Origin: a virus
IMG/VR virus record: IMGVR_UViG_3300042470_000231
Coordinates: 1-29,682 of that record
Strand: one strand, 5' to 3'
Length of the DNA: 29,682 nucleotides
Both the position numbers and the translations under genes were made by a program. The notes under the pieces are model-generated. The model was not told the DNA's origin, made no database searches, and worked only from the letters and a program-made list of their open reading frames with translations. This document shows, one piece after another, positions 22,405-29,674 of this stretch. The number at the start of each line of letters is the position of its first letter. The stretch's first letter is position 1.

Positions 22405-23391
22405 TCACACCAGGATAGATCCAGCCAGGGCTTCTCTTGCAGCAAGCCTCGAGTCCGCGTCCACCATCATCCGCACCAAGGCATGGAAGCCTGTGCGAGG
22501 TCGCCAGCCAAGCAGCTCGGCGGCAACGCTGGCATCCGCCTGGAGCACGTCAACCTCGGCCGGGCGGTAGTACCTCGGGTCGATCTCGACGTGGTCACGG
22601 TAGTCGAGCCCAGCATGGGCGAACGCCGCTTCGCAGAACTCCCGCACGGTATGCGTCTCGCCCGTGCCGATGACGTACTCGCGTGGCTCACCTTGCTGGA
22701 GCATGAGCCACATGGCCTCGACATAGTCGCCAGCGAAGCCCCAGTCTCGCCGAGCATCGAGGTTGCCGAGGTAGAGTTTTTCCTGAAGCCCGTGCTTGAT
22801 TCGCCCGACCGCCCGCGTGATCTTGCGGGTCACGAACGTCTCGCCACGTCGCGGGCTCTCGTGGTTGAACAGGATGCCGCACGAGGCGTGAAGTCCATAA
22901 GACTCGCGGTAGTTGATCGCGGTCGCGTGGGCGAACAGTTTCGCGCAAGCGTAGGGCGATCGTGGGTGGAACGGCGTGGCCTCGCTCTGCGGGGCAGGGG
23001 CGTTGCCAAACAGTTCGCTGCTCGACGCCTGATAGAACCTCGCCTGCGGCGCGTGGTCGCGGATCGCCTCAAGCATCCGCAGGCAGCCGAGCCCAGTGGC
23101 GTCGGCCGTGTAGGTCGGCTGGTCGAACGACACGCGGACGTGGCTCTGGGCGGCGAGGTTGTAGACCTCGTCTGGCTGGACCTCGCGGACAATGCGGGCC
23201 ATCGCGCCGCCGTCGCACACGTCGCCGTGGTGGAGGTGGAGTCGCTCGAACTCGTGATCGATGCGGCCCGTGTTGAACGTGCTGGCTCGCCGCACGACGC
23301 CATGCACCTCGTAGCCCTTCGCGAGCAGGAACTCGGCGAGGTAGGAGCCGTCCTGGCCCGTGATGCCGGTGATCAGAGCGCGACGCTGCAT
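22405..23391 (-). CDS. gmd: GDP-mannose 4,6-dehydratase
   Basis: A 328-residue short-chain dehydratase, start at ATG 23391. It shows the NADP-binding [15 protein letters not shown] (9-23), [10 protein letters not shown] (77-86), [11 protein letters not shown] (119-129; active-site S124, E126) and SPYACAK (Y147, K151), then [16 protein letters not shown], all GMD signatures. The usual T of the T-S-E triad is a Ser here. It turns GDP-mannose into GDP-4-keto-6-deoxymannose, the substrate of the adjacent Fcl; the two genes overlap by 19 bases. Length is slightly below the usual 345-370, as the C-terminal end is short. An alternative start lies at 23406. Confidence 0.96.
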   Translation of the reverse strand: MQRRALITGITGQDGSYLAEFLLAKGYEVHGVVRRASTFNTGRIDHEFERLHLHHGDVCDGGAMARIVREVQPDEVYNLAAQSHVRVSFDQPTYTADATGLGCLRMLEAIRDHAPQARFYQASSSELFGNAPAPQSEATPFHPRSPYACAKLFAHATAINYRESYGLHASCGILFNHESPRRGETFVTRKITRAVGRIKHGLQEKLYLGNLDARRDWGFAGDYVEAMWLMLQQGEPREYVIGTGETHTVREFCEAAFAHAGLDYRDHVEIDPRYYRPAEVDVLQADASVAAELLGWRPRTGFHALVRMMVDADSRLAAREALAGSILV

Positions 23392-24284
23392 CGTTCTTTC
23401 CACCATGCGACTGTCTCGCGGATGCCGTCCTCCAGGCTTACTCGGGGCGTCCAGCCGAGCAGGCTCGCGGCCCGCGACGCATCGACGGCTCGGCGTGGCT
23501 GGCCATTCGGCATCGAATCGTTCCAGTAGACTGCGCCGGCAAATCCGCATGCGTCGGCGACCATGTCGGCAAGCCGCCGCATGGTCACTTCTCCGCCGCC
23601 GCCCAGGTTGATCGGCTCGGCGTCGCTGATCGTTTCTCCAGCCGCGACGATGCCGGCCGCCGCGTCGTCAACGTGAAGGAACTCGCGTGACGCGGAGCCG
23701 TCGCCCCACAAGACCACATCGCGTCCATCGCAGAACTTGCGAATCATCGCCGGGATGACGTGGCTCGACGCCGGGTCGAAGTTGTCGCCCGGGCCGTAGA
23801 GGTTCGTCGGGATCACGACCGCGCCGGCCATGCCGTACTGCCTGTTGTACTGCTTGAGCAATTCGTAGACGGCTCGCTTCGCTACGCCATAGCCGGCGTT
23901 CGTCTCTTCCGGGTAGCCGCTCCAGAGGTCGCCCTCGGCGAACGGCGGCCTGCAGAACTTCGGGTAGGAGCAGACCGTGCCGACGACGACGACCTTCTCG
24001 ACGCCGTGGATGCGGGCCTGCTCAATGACGTTGAGCCCCATCGCGAGGTTGGCGTAGGTGAATCGCCCTGGCTGGGCCATGTTCGCGCCGATGCCGCCGA
24101 CCTCGGCCGCGAGGTGGTAGACCACGCAAGGTTTCGCTGCCGCGAAATACTCTGCCGTCGCGGCGGCGTCAGTCAGGTCGCAGCCCCATCGTCGTGGTCG
24201 CAGCACGTCGTGGCCCGCCGCCTCAAGGAGCCGGCAGACGCGACGGCCGAGGAATCCGTTGCCGCCGGTGACGAGTGTCGTCAA
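23373..24284 (-). CDS. fcl: GDP-L-fucose synthase (GDP-4-keto-6-deoxymannose epimerase/reductase)
   Basis: A 303-residue enzyme starting at TTG 24284 (TTGA overlap with the stop of the gene upstream): [15 protein letters not shown] holds the Rossmann GxxGxxG. Signature segments are [16 protein letters not shown] (about 100-115), [14 protein letters not shown] (Y132, K136) and NLYGPGDNF, followed by [12 protein letters not shown]. Together these are diagnostic of the Fcl family. It makes GDP-L-fucose from the GMD product in the cytoplasm. The substrate for the window's glycosyltransferase may come from here. Confidence 0.95.
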   Translation of the reverse strand: MTTLVTGGNGFLGRRVCRLLEAAGHDVLRPRRWGCDLTDAAATAEYFAAAKPCVVYHLAAEVGGIGANMAQPGRFTYANLAMGLNVIEQARIHGVEKVVVVGTVCSYPKFCRPPFAEGDLWSGYPEETNAGYGVAKRAVYELLKQYNRQYGMAGAVVIPTNLYGPGDNFDPASSHVIPAMIRKFCDGRDVVLWGDGSASREFLHVDDAAAGIVAAGETISDAEPINLGGGGEVTMRRLADMVADACGFAGAVYWNDSMPNGQPRRAVDASRAASLLGWTPRVSLEDGIRETVAWWKERCSVAL

Positions 24285-24598
24285 GGCTCGACCTCGTCTC
24301 TCGGCAGCATCGCCACTGCATCGCCCCACGGAATGACCTCGACGCTGGCGAGCAACACGGCCTTGTCTGCCGATTGCCACATGGCGTGCAGCATCCCGCC
24401 GGGCATCACCTCGGTGAGCAGGTCAGCCGAGAGCATCAACCGCCCGTCTGTCATCACTCGCGGCACCGGAACGCATGCCGGATGGCCGTGGACCGCGTGC
24501 AGTTCGGCCAGCCTCGCGGCGAGGGCCGGCGTGAATACGAGCGCGTACTGTTTCGCGTCGTCGTAGGAGATCGGAAGCGACAGTTCGCCGAGTGTCAT
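24281..24598 (-). CDS. Hypothetical protein (105 aa)
   Basis: The start at ATG 24598 overlaps the previous stop (ATGA). The product begins MTLGELSLPISYDDAKQYAL, then ALAARLAELHAVHGHPACVP, MTDGRLMLSADLLTEV, and ends with DEVEP. A mixed alpha-beta protein without signal, spans or known motifs. It is the link between the tail-fibre genes and fcl/gmd. No function can be assigned. Confidence 0.6.
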   Translation of the reverse strand: MTLGELSLPISYDDAKQYALVFTPALAARLAELHAVHGHPACVPVPRVMTDGRLMLSADLLTEVMPGGMLHAMWQSADKAVLLASVEVIPWGDAVAMLPRDEVEP

Positions 24599-25455
24599 AG
24601 CGCTGCCCTGATGGCGGACATGAACGTGTCGAGCCTCGCCTGGAGTGCCGGCAGATCGACGGCCCGGCCGATGGAGTACCACGACAGACGCGCGTTGCTG
24701 AAAAGGTTCGCCACGCCAGTGCTCAAATTAAGCGACGAAAACACGCGAGTGCTTTCCGTGCGCGACGCCTGGGATGCACGGGCGAACTGCCGGGAACTGG
24801 CCCCGGCGGTCGCGGCGAACCAGTGGCCCTGCGTGCGGGAGAAACCGATCAGCCCCGTCGCCGTCGCCCGGCCGGCAAACGTGTCAGTCGTGGCGCTGCG
24901 CATCCGCGCGAGCACGTCTGCCGCGTTGTTGGAGACCAGAATGTGGCAGTCTCCCGCGCTACCAGACCCGACGCCAAGGTAGATAGGAAAATTACTCGCG
25001 TTCGTCGCCGCGGTCGTCGCATATACCGCCATGTGCAAGTCGTCCTGCGGGTCGGCGTTCTGCGCCCGGTTGCTGTTTAAGCTCTTGTTGCTGCCGTTGC
25101 CGGCCAGCCCAGTACGCCGCGAGTAGTCGGCCTGGACGAAATTCGCCGGGCTTGGAGCCGGGCCGACGAGTGGCGTCAGAATTCCCGAAAGGGTGCGAGC
25201 GCCGGCCAGGATGCAGGCAGCGCCGAGTCTCGGCCACACGCCATCGGCCTTCAGCCCCACGACCAGCGCGTTGATCGCTACTCGCACCGGCCGCTCCAGT
25301 GGTGCCGCGTCCGCGGCCTCGACCCGAAGGATGTAGTCCGTCGCGTCGGCGTCATACGCCGCAGCATCGATCAGTGGAACCGGCAGCGGCCTGCCAAGCA
25401 GCGTCGCAGGCATCGCTGGCGGCGCGTAGCCGCTCGTCAGGATGCCGTCGTTCAC
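24595..25455 (-). CDS. Putative receptor-binding or tail-associated protein (286 aa)
   Basis: A 286-residue protein with overlapping ATGA start. It shows VVGLKADGVWPRLGAACILAG (about 67-87), then NFVQADYSRRTGLAGNGSNK (about 105-124), and a Ser/Thr-rich C-terminal half with a VLVSNNAADV-like strand pattern. The 'LK.dGvW..L.a.....a........Lk' layout occurs in phage proteins coupled to fibres, and the C-terminal half looks like a jelly-roll lectin domain. Call based on layout and place among fibre genes only. Confidence 0.55.
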   Translation of the reverse strand: MNDGILTSGYAPPAMPATLLGRPLPVPLIDAAAYDADATDYILRVEAADAAPLERPVRVAINALVVGLKADGVWPRLGAACILAGARTLSGILTPLVGPAPSPANFVQADYSRRTGLAGNGSNKSLNSNRAQNADPQDDLHMAVYATTAATNASNFPIYLGVGSGSAGDCHILVSNNAADVLARMRSATTDTFAGRATATGLIGFSRTQGHWFAATAGASSRQFARASQASRTESTRVFSSLNLSTGVANLFSNARLSWYSIGRAVDLPALQARLDTFMSAIRAAL

Positions 25456-25835
25456 AGGTCAGCCCCGAGCGCCGTCACGTCGATGCTTTCGGCATTGTGC
25501 GTCGAGACTCGCACCGACCACGACGCGCTTGGCAGCACGAGATTGGTGTAGAGCGTGCTTACCCTCGTGCCCTTCACGCTGGCGGACACGGTGGCGGCAG
25601 CAACGGACACTTCGTCGAAGAAGAAGAACGTCGTGCCGTCATGTAGGAAAATTCGCACCATGCCTGCCGTGGTTGTGACGCGGGCCTGGACGACGATCTC
25701 GGCGATTCGCGTTCCGGTGCTGGCCCCGGTGATGAGCGTCGCCACCGTGCCAGTGCCGTCGCGGTTTGTGTTCGCGGTTGCGATGTTGACGCTGGCGACG
25801 CGGGGCGTGACGGCGAACACGGGATCGGCGGCCAT
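25452..25835 (-). CDS. Hypothetical structural protein (127 aa)
   Basis: A 127-residue beta-rich protein (PVFAVTPRVASVNIATANTN..., EIVVQARVTTTAGMVRIFLH, WSVRVSTHNAESIDVTAL) with a strong AGGAG ribosome site that overlaps the fibre gene stop. Sequences of this sort ('..G..ri..i.v.a..t.t.g.v..f') occur in phage tail accessory proteins. It lies between the fibre and the putative receptor-binding protein. No known motif. Confidence 0.6.
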   Translation of the reverse strand: MAADPVFAVTPRVASVNIATANTNRDGTGTVATLITGASTGTRIAEIVVQARVTTTAGMVRIFLHDGTTFFFFDEVSVAAATVSASVKGTRVSTLYTNLVLPSASWSVRVSTHNAESIDVTALGADL

Positions 25836-25844
25836 TGGAGACTC

Positions 25845-27152
25845 CTAGCGGAACGAAGACCAGAGGTAGGTATTGATCGCCGCGCGGGCGCGAGACGACA
25901 GGCGGGCGTTGGAGAGCGTGCCAGAGGTCAAATCGCTGGCGTTGGTGCTACCGCTCGTGACGGTCTTCCAAGTCTGATCGCCGGCGAGGAACGTCGTGGA
26001 CGTGGCCGACCCGCTGCCCAGCCTCGCCGTTGCAATCGTCCCAGACGCGATGTCGCTTGCCGCGTGGGTGTGACTCGTCGCAGCGTAGGCCGTGCTGACC
26101 GAGATCACGCCGTCCGTGATCGTCACGCCAGCGCCAATCTTGACACCGCCGAGGACGCTGTTCGTAGCGGTCGGCAGCGTGTATTCCGTGGGGATCGTGG
26201 GCTTGTCGTCGAGGTCGTCATACGAACCGCTGGTCGCCACCGTAGCCAGCCCGGTCACGTTCGCGGCATCAACGGTGCCGGTCCATGCGGTGTTCTGCGT
26301 CGTGAAACTGTTTCCTTGGGGGTCGTCATAGAAATCGAGGCTGTAGAGTTTGAATCCGCCAAGCGATCCGGCAATTGTTTCAACGCGAATCGGGTTGGAT
26401 AAGTCGAGAGATCGCAAGCACAGGAAGTCGTCTTCGTCGATCGCGAAATATCCGCCAGACAGGGCGGCTGGTACGCCGCTGGTGATGTCGCCCCAGTCGT
26501 GAGCGTGCGACGTGGCCGCGTAGGCGGTCGAGACTGAGATCACGCCGTCCGTGATGGAGACGCCTGTGCCAACCTTGACGCCGCCCAGCACCGAGCCAGT
26601 CGCAGTCGGCAACGTGTAGCCAGACGACGCAGAGATCACGCCGTCGCCGTCGATGCTGATGCCGCTCCCAATCCGCACCGCGCCTCGCGTGTTCGCCGCC
26701 GCCAGTGGCAGGCGATCCGCCGAGAGCGTGCCGCTCGTCAGCAGGCTCGCGTTCGTTGTCGGCGGAGCGGCGGCGATGACAGCGGTCGTGAAGTCAGTGA
26801 TCTGCGACGCTGTGTGCGTATGGGAGAGCGGCGTCCTGGCGTCGCTCAACCGGGCGTCATTGCCTTGGCAGGCCGTGCCGGCCGTTGTGCCGTAACTGAC
26901 GACGAGCGCGCCGCCAACGGTAGAGAGTCCCGCGCCAACAGCCAGGCCGATGTTCGCGGCCGACGACGTGCCGGAGTTCGTGATCGGCGCAGAGACGGTG
27001 ACTACCCCGGAAGACCCCGTCGGCCCGAAACCACCGCTGACCGCAACGTCCACCGTCGCGGCCGTGCTGCCGGCGGCCACGTCGATCTGCGTCTCGCCGG
27101 CGCTCGCCGTGATCGGGCTCGCGCCGCTGACGCTCGCGTTGATCTGCGACAT
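25845..27152 (-). CDS. Tail fibre protein with internal repeats
   Basis: ATG 27152 overlaps the previous stop (TGATG), and the open frame upstream is a shadow. The 435-residue product holds classic fibre motifs: ARLSDARTPLSHTHTASQIT (about 100-119) and YDDLDDKPTIPTEYTLPTAT. A 44-residue unit (YTLPTAT.SVLGGVK...) occurs at 179-222 and 324-368, and a shorter version at about 151-176. A 17-residue unit occurs at 134-150 and 404-420. The C-terminal SRARAAINTYLW may be a trimerisation or attachment tip. It probably binds the host surface. Confidence 0.85.
   Translation of the reverse strand: MSQINASVSGASPITASAGETQIDVAAGSTAATVDVAVSGGFGPTGSSGVVTVSAPITNSGTSSAANIGLAVGAGLSTVGGALVVSYGTTAGTACQGNDARLSDARTPLSHTHTASQITDFTTAVIAAAPPTTNASLLTSGTLSADRLPLAAANTRGAVRIGSGISIDGDGVISASSGYTLPTATGSVLGGVKVGTGVSITDGVISVSTAYAATSHAHDWGDITSGVPAALSGGYFAIDEDDFLCLRSLDLSNPIRVETIAGSLGGFKLYSLDFYDDPQGNSFTTQNTAWTGTVDAANVTGLATVATSGSYDDLDDKPTIPTEYTLPTATNSVLGGVKIGAGVTITDGVISVSTAYAATSHTHAASDIASGTIATARLGSGSATSTTFLAGDQTWKTVTSGSTNASDLTSGTLSNARLSSRARAAINTYLWSSFR
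26049..26183 (-). repeat. Fibre repeat, copy B
   Basis: Encodes residues 324-368 of the fibre: YTLPTATNSVLGGVKIG, then TDGVISVSTAYAATSHTH. Nearly identical in protein to copy A. Confidence 0.8.
26487..26618 (-). repeat. Fibre repeat, copy A
   Basis: Encodes residues 179-222 of the fibre: YTLPTATGSVLGGVKVG, then TDGVISVSTAYAATSHAH. The intervening stretch (223-323) is unique, so the units are not tandem. Confidence 0.8.
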
Positions 27153-27469
27153 CACAGCACCTCGACGAACCCGGTGAGAGCCGTCCGCGTGGCGTTGTTC
27201 TCGACCCAAGTCATCCGCCAGCCGTAGGTGCCTCGTGGAATCACGGCCGTCTGGGCATCGGTGAGGGCGATGTTGTATTGCCCGTTTGATGCGTTGGCGG
27301 CCGTGACGGTAAACGCCTGGACGGTGTCGCCGCTAATGAGCGAATAGATGGCCGCCGTGACCGAGTAGCCGGTCATCGTGATCGAGAAGTCGATCAGCGT
27401 CGAGAAGTCGTCGCCGCGGTTGAACGCAAGTCCGAGAGTTCCCGGCGTCTGTTCGTAAGAGGCTGCCAT
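27152..27469 (-). CDS. Hypothetical tail-associated protein (105 aa)
   Basis: A 105-residue beta-rich protein with GLAFNRGDDFSTLIDFSIT (about 13-31), TGYSVTAAIYSLISGD and a C-terminal MTWVENNATRTALTGFVEV. The 'rGdtf....' start and 'g.twrl...' end look like small phage beta-sandwich proteins next to fibres, such as the N-terminal domains of upper baseplate proteins. It precedes the tail fibre gene with a one-base overlap. No catalytic or membrane features. Confidence 0.6.
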   Translation of the reverse strand: MAASYEQTPGTLGLAFNRGDDFSTLIDFSITMTGYSVTAAIYSLISGDTVQAFTVTAANASNGQYNIALTDAQTAVIPRGTYGWRMTWVENNATRTALTGFVEVL

Positions 27470-27472
27470 TCG

Positions 27473-27718
27473 TCACGGCTCCACTGTGCTGGTCGTCGCT
27501 CGCGGTTGTAACGCATAGAGCAAGCGAGTCTGCTCCGTCAGCGCGTGGGCGAGCTCGCGCTGCGTCTCCCGCACTTCCTTGAGCGTCAGCCGGTGTTCCT
27601 CGAGCAACGGCAGCAGCAAATCCTGCCGGATGAAAAAAGCGAGTGCGAGCGCCACTAGGGTCGGAAAACCCCAGCGCTCTATGATGCCGAACAGCGTCTC
27701 CTTGGTTTCCGCAGTCAC
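27473..27718 (-). CDS. Putative holin-like membrane protein (81 aa)
   Basis: The start is GTG 27718, overlapping the stop of the gene before (GTGA). The 81-residue product has a short charged N-terminus, one membrane span (GFPTLVALALAFFI, about 17-30), then a long charged amphipathic helix (EEHRLTLKEVRETQRELAHAL). A single-span protein with a coiled-coil tail fits BhlA/XhlA-like small holins or related membrane proteins. It lies next to another small membrane protein and near the papain homologue. Holin role is an inference from architecture and place. Confidence 0.55.
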   Translation of the reverse strand: MTAETKETLFGIIERWGFPTLVALALAFFIRQDLLLPLLEEHRLTLKEVRETQRELAHALTEQTRLLYALQPRATTSTVEP

Positions 27719-28074
27719 CGCGTCGCCTCCTGCTTCCACACCGCGAGCAAGACGCGATTGGCTCGCCGCTCCAGCCACCACTTCAGAATCAACTGTACGA
27801 CTGCCGACGCCACTGCTTGCAGCACCAAGGCCCAGACCATGCCGTACTCTGCCGCCTCGCGTCCGCTCATCACTTGGTGCGCCCGCTTGATGTCAGCCAC
27901 GATGACGCCGGCCACGATATTGCGCTCCCGCTGCTCTTGCGCGTACTTCAAAAACTCGCCAGCCCAGTTCTCGACCGCGAGTTGCACGAAGTCGTCGCAC
28001 GTCGCCCGGCCCACGAGGAACTTGCGGACGCCGAGCCGCCGCCACACATAGGTTTGAAGGTCAGCAATGGTCAC
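27715..28074 (-). CDS. Small membrane protein of unknown function (119 aa)
   Basis: The start is GTG 28074, overlapping the lipoprotein gene stop (GTGA); the longer open frame is a shadow. The N-terminal 70 residues are soluble and helical (MTIADLQTYVWRRLGVRKFL...). Then follow a predicted membrane span (GMVWALVLQAVASAVVQLIL, about 79-98) and a positively charged tail (ERRANRVLLAVWKQEATR). With its holin-like neighbour it makes a two-gene membrane pair, as in holin/antiholin sets, but there is no direct family match. Confidence 0.6.
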   Translation of the reverse strand: MTIADLQTYVWRRLGVRKFLVGRATCDDFVQLAVENWAGEFLKYAQEQRERNIVAGVIVADIKRAHQVMSGREAAEYGMVWALVLQAVASAVVQLILKWWLERRANRVLLAVWKQEATR

Positions 28075-28334
28075 GGCCGCACCTTCCCGGTGCCACCGCA
28101 CGCGCCACATGAAACGACGACGCGGCCATCCGTGGGCAGCTTGCCCGTGCCGCTGCACGGTTCGCACTTGTCGCCCGGCCTCGGCCCAGGTGCAGGCGGC
28201 GGGTCCACTTCCGCACGCAACGCCATCACGGCCCGTGCCGTCTCGACTGCGAGGTCGGCCGACACGGTCGGATCGTCGGGCAGCGTCGCCACGCAGCCAG
28301 CCATCACGACGACGAACACGAGCAGGAACCTCAC
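28071..28334 (-). CDS. Lipoprotein with two DnaJ-type CxxCxGxG motifs
   Basis: An 87-residue protein; ATG 28334 overlaps the upstream stop (ATGA). It opens with a lipoprotein signal MRFLLVFVVVMAGC (Cys at 14; M at -3 is less usual), then a helix, a proline linker PPPAPGPRPG, and two zinc motifs: C57-x-x-C60-S-G-T-G and C76-x-x-C79-G-G-T-G. These match the DnaJ zinc-finger repeat, which usually comes in fours. A small lipoprotein in a lysis-like block could be a spanin-like partner (Rz1 size), but the zinc finger is atypical for that. Confidence 0.7.
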   Translation of the reverse strand: MRFLLVFVVVMAGCVATLPDDPTVSADLAVETARAVMALRAEVDPPPAPGPRPGDKCEPCSGTGKLPTDGRVVVSCGACGGTGKVRP

Positions 28335-29254
28335 AGCACGTCTCCCGTCCAGTCGGGCAGTTGCGTGGGCTTGAATCCCGAGTAGCCCGCGTAGACGTAG
28401 GAGTCACGGCCCGAGAGCATCCGCGTACACACGTCGGCGTCGATCCAGAATGAGCAGTTCCGCACGACGACGGGCATCGTCTCGGGGTAGTGGCGGCCGA
28501 CGGTGTTGGAGTCGCCCCACGAGTTCAAACAGAGCAGGCCGGGCCGTCGGCCCCACCTCACGCCGGCCAGGCACATGCAGTGCCACCACACGCCGCCTGG
28601 CTTGCAGAAGCCGTCCTCGTCGCGGGACATGGAAAAGCCCTGACCGCTACACGCCACGCACGCAAAGCCGTTCTGGATCGCCGCCGCCGCTTCCTCGAAC
28701 GTCGTGGCGAGCGTCGTCTCGCTGCACCGCCGCAGCTGGGCGTAGGGCTCGAGCTCGTCGGGCACGCCCATTCGGCCCCAGGTGCGATCCCGCTGGGCCT
28801 TGTCGGCCTCCGCGATCACCACGCCGCCGTAGTCGATGCCATAGTGCAGAGCCCCGAAGTCGCGGATGGCTTTCGCCGCATGGAAGCCCGTGCTGCCGTC
28901 ACCGCCGTTGTTTGCCTTTTGCCCGCGAGCCTCGACACGGGAAAACCCGTAGAGCGACGCCTCAACGGTGCGAGCTCGCACGACCTCGGGCTCGTGGCGA
29001 TGCACAACGTCGCAGGCGGCCACGAAGTCCACGGCCAGGCTCGCACCCCAGCCGACGCAAGATCCCACGTCGCCCTGCGAACCGCGCCGCCAGTTGGGCA
29101 GGCACTTGAGCAGTGCCGGGTACAGCATCACCTCGCGGCGGTCGTCAGCCCGGAAGCCGGGGGCCGCACTCGCCAGCGTCGGGTGCGGCAACGTGGCGAC
29201 GAACGCCGCAGAGCCCTCGGGATCGGGCACGTAGCCGAACGCATGACTCGCCAC
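28331..29254 (-). CDS. Papain-like (C1-type) cysteine protease homologue
   Basis: A 307-residue protein from GTG 29254, with GGGAGG upstream. It shows all papain landmarks in order: Q60-GDVGS-C66-VGWG (oxyanion Gln six residues before the Cys, as in papain's QGSCGSC), H225 in WWHCMC and N244 in LNSWGDS. Families of this type hydrolyse peptide bonds; the substrate here is unknown. There is no signal peptide. It is followed by a lipoprotein and two small membrane proteins in a lysis-like block, with no lysozyme or amidase in the window, so a role in breaking the host envelope or virion maturation is possible. Confidence 0.85.
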   Translation of the reverse strand: MASHAFGYVPDPEGSAAFVATLPHPTLASAAPGFRADDRREVMLYPALLKCLPNWRRGSQGDVGSCVGWGASLAVDFVAACDVVHRHEPEVVRARTVEASLYGFSRVEARGQKANNGGDGSTGFHAAKAIRDFGALHYGIDYGGVVIAEADKAQRDRTWGRMGVPDELEPYAQLRRCSETTLATTFEEAAAAIQNGFACVACSGQGFSMSRDEDGFCKPGGVWWHCMCLAGVRWGRRPGLLCLNSWGDSNTVGRHYPETMPVVVRNCSFWIDADVCTRMLSGRDSYVYAGYSGFKPTQLPDWTGDVL

Positions 29255-29257
29255 GGC

Positions 29258-29674
29258 TCAGCCTCCCGTGGCCGCCCACGCGATCGCCCGTGCCACTTCG
29301 GCGTAGCGGGCCCGTACGTCGGGCGTGACGGGCACACTGTCGAGGCCGAGTGCAGACCTCATGGCGGCCTCGACGGCCTCCCTGAGCCCTTCCACGCTGC
29401 CAGGAGCGACGTTGCCGATCCGACGCCATGCGATGTCGAGGGCCGTCACCGTCAGCACCCGGAGACTCGCCGTGTCGGTCAGCACGGCCACGCTCGTCGC
29501 GCCCTCGGCCTCGACCACGAGCGCGGCCTTCGCCCAGGTCGCTGCCCATAGAGCCCGCTTGTCGGCCGGCAGGCCGGCGAGGGCGGCCCGCACGGGCTCG
29601 ACAAGCCGCTGGGCCTCGGGGCTGGGCGTCGGCACCGTGACGCTCGGAGCAACCGGGGCGGTGAACTTGGGCAT
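29258..29674 (-). CDS. Hypothetical protein (138 aa)
   Basis: The ATG at 29674 is 8 bases from the window edge, and a TGA at 29682-29680 may end a gene beyond it. The product starts MPKFTAPVAPSVTVPTPSPE (Pro/Thr-rich), then is helical and Ala/Leu-rich (LWAATWAKAALVVEA, VTALDIAWRRIGN, VRARYAEVARAIAWAATGG). It has no charged catalytic motif or clear membrane span. It is upstream of the papain homologue, three bases apart. Function unknown. Confidence 0.6.
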   Translation of the reverse strand: MPKFTAPVAPSVTVPTPSPEAQRLVEPVRAALAGLPADKRALWAATWAKAALVVEAEGATSVAVLTDTASLRVLTVTALDIAWRRIGNVAPGSVEGLREAVEAAMRSALGLDSVPVTPDVRARYAEVARAIAWAATGG

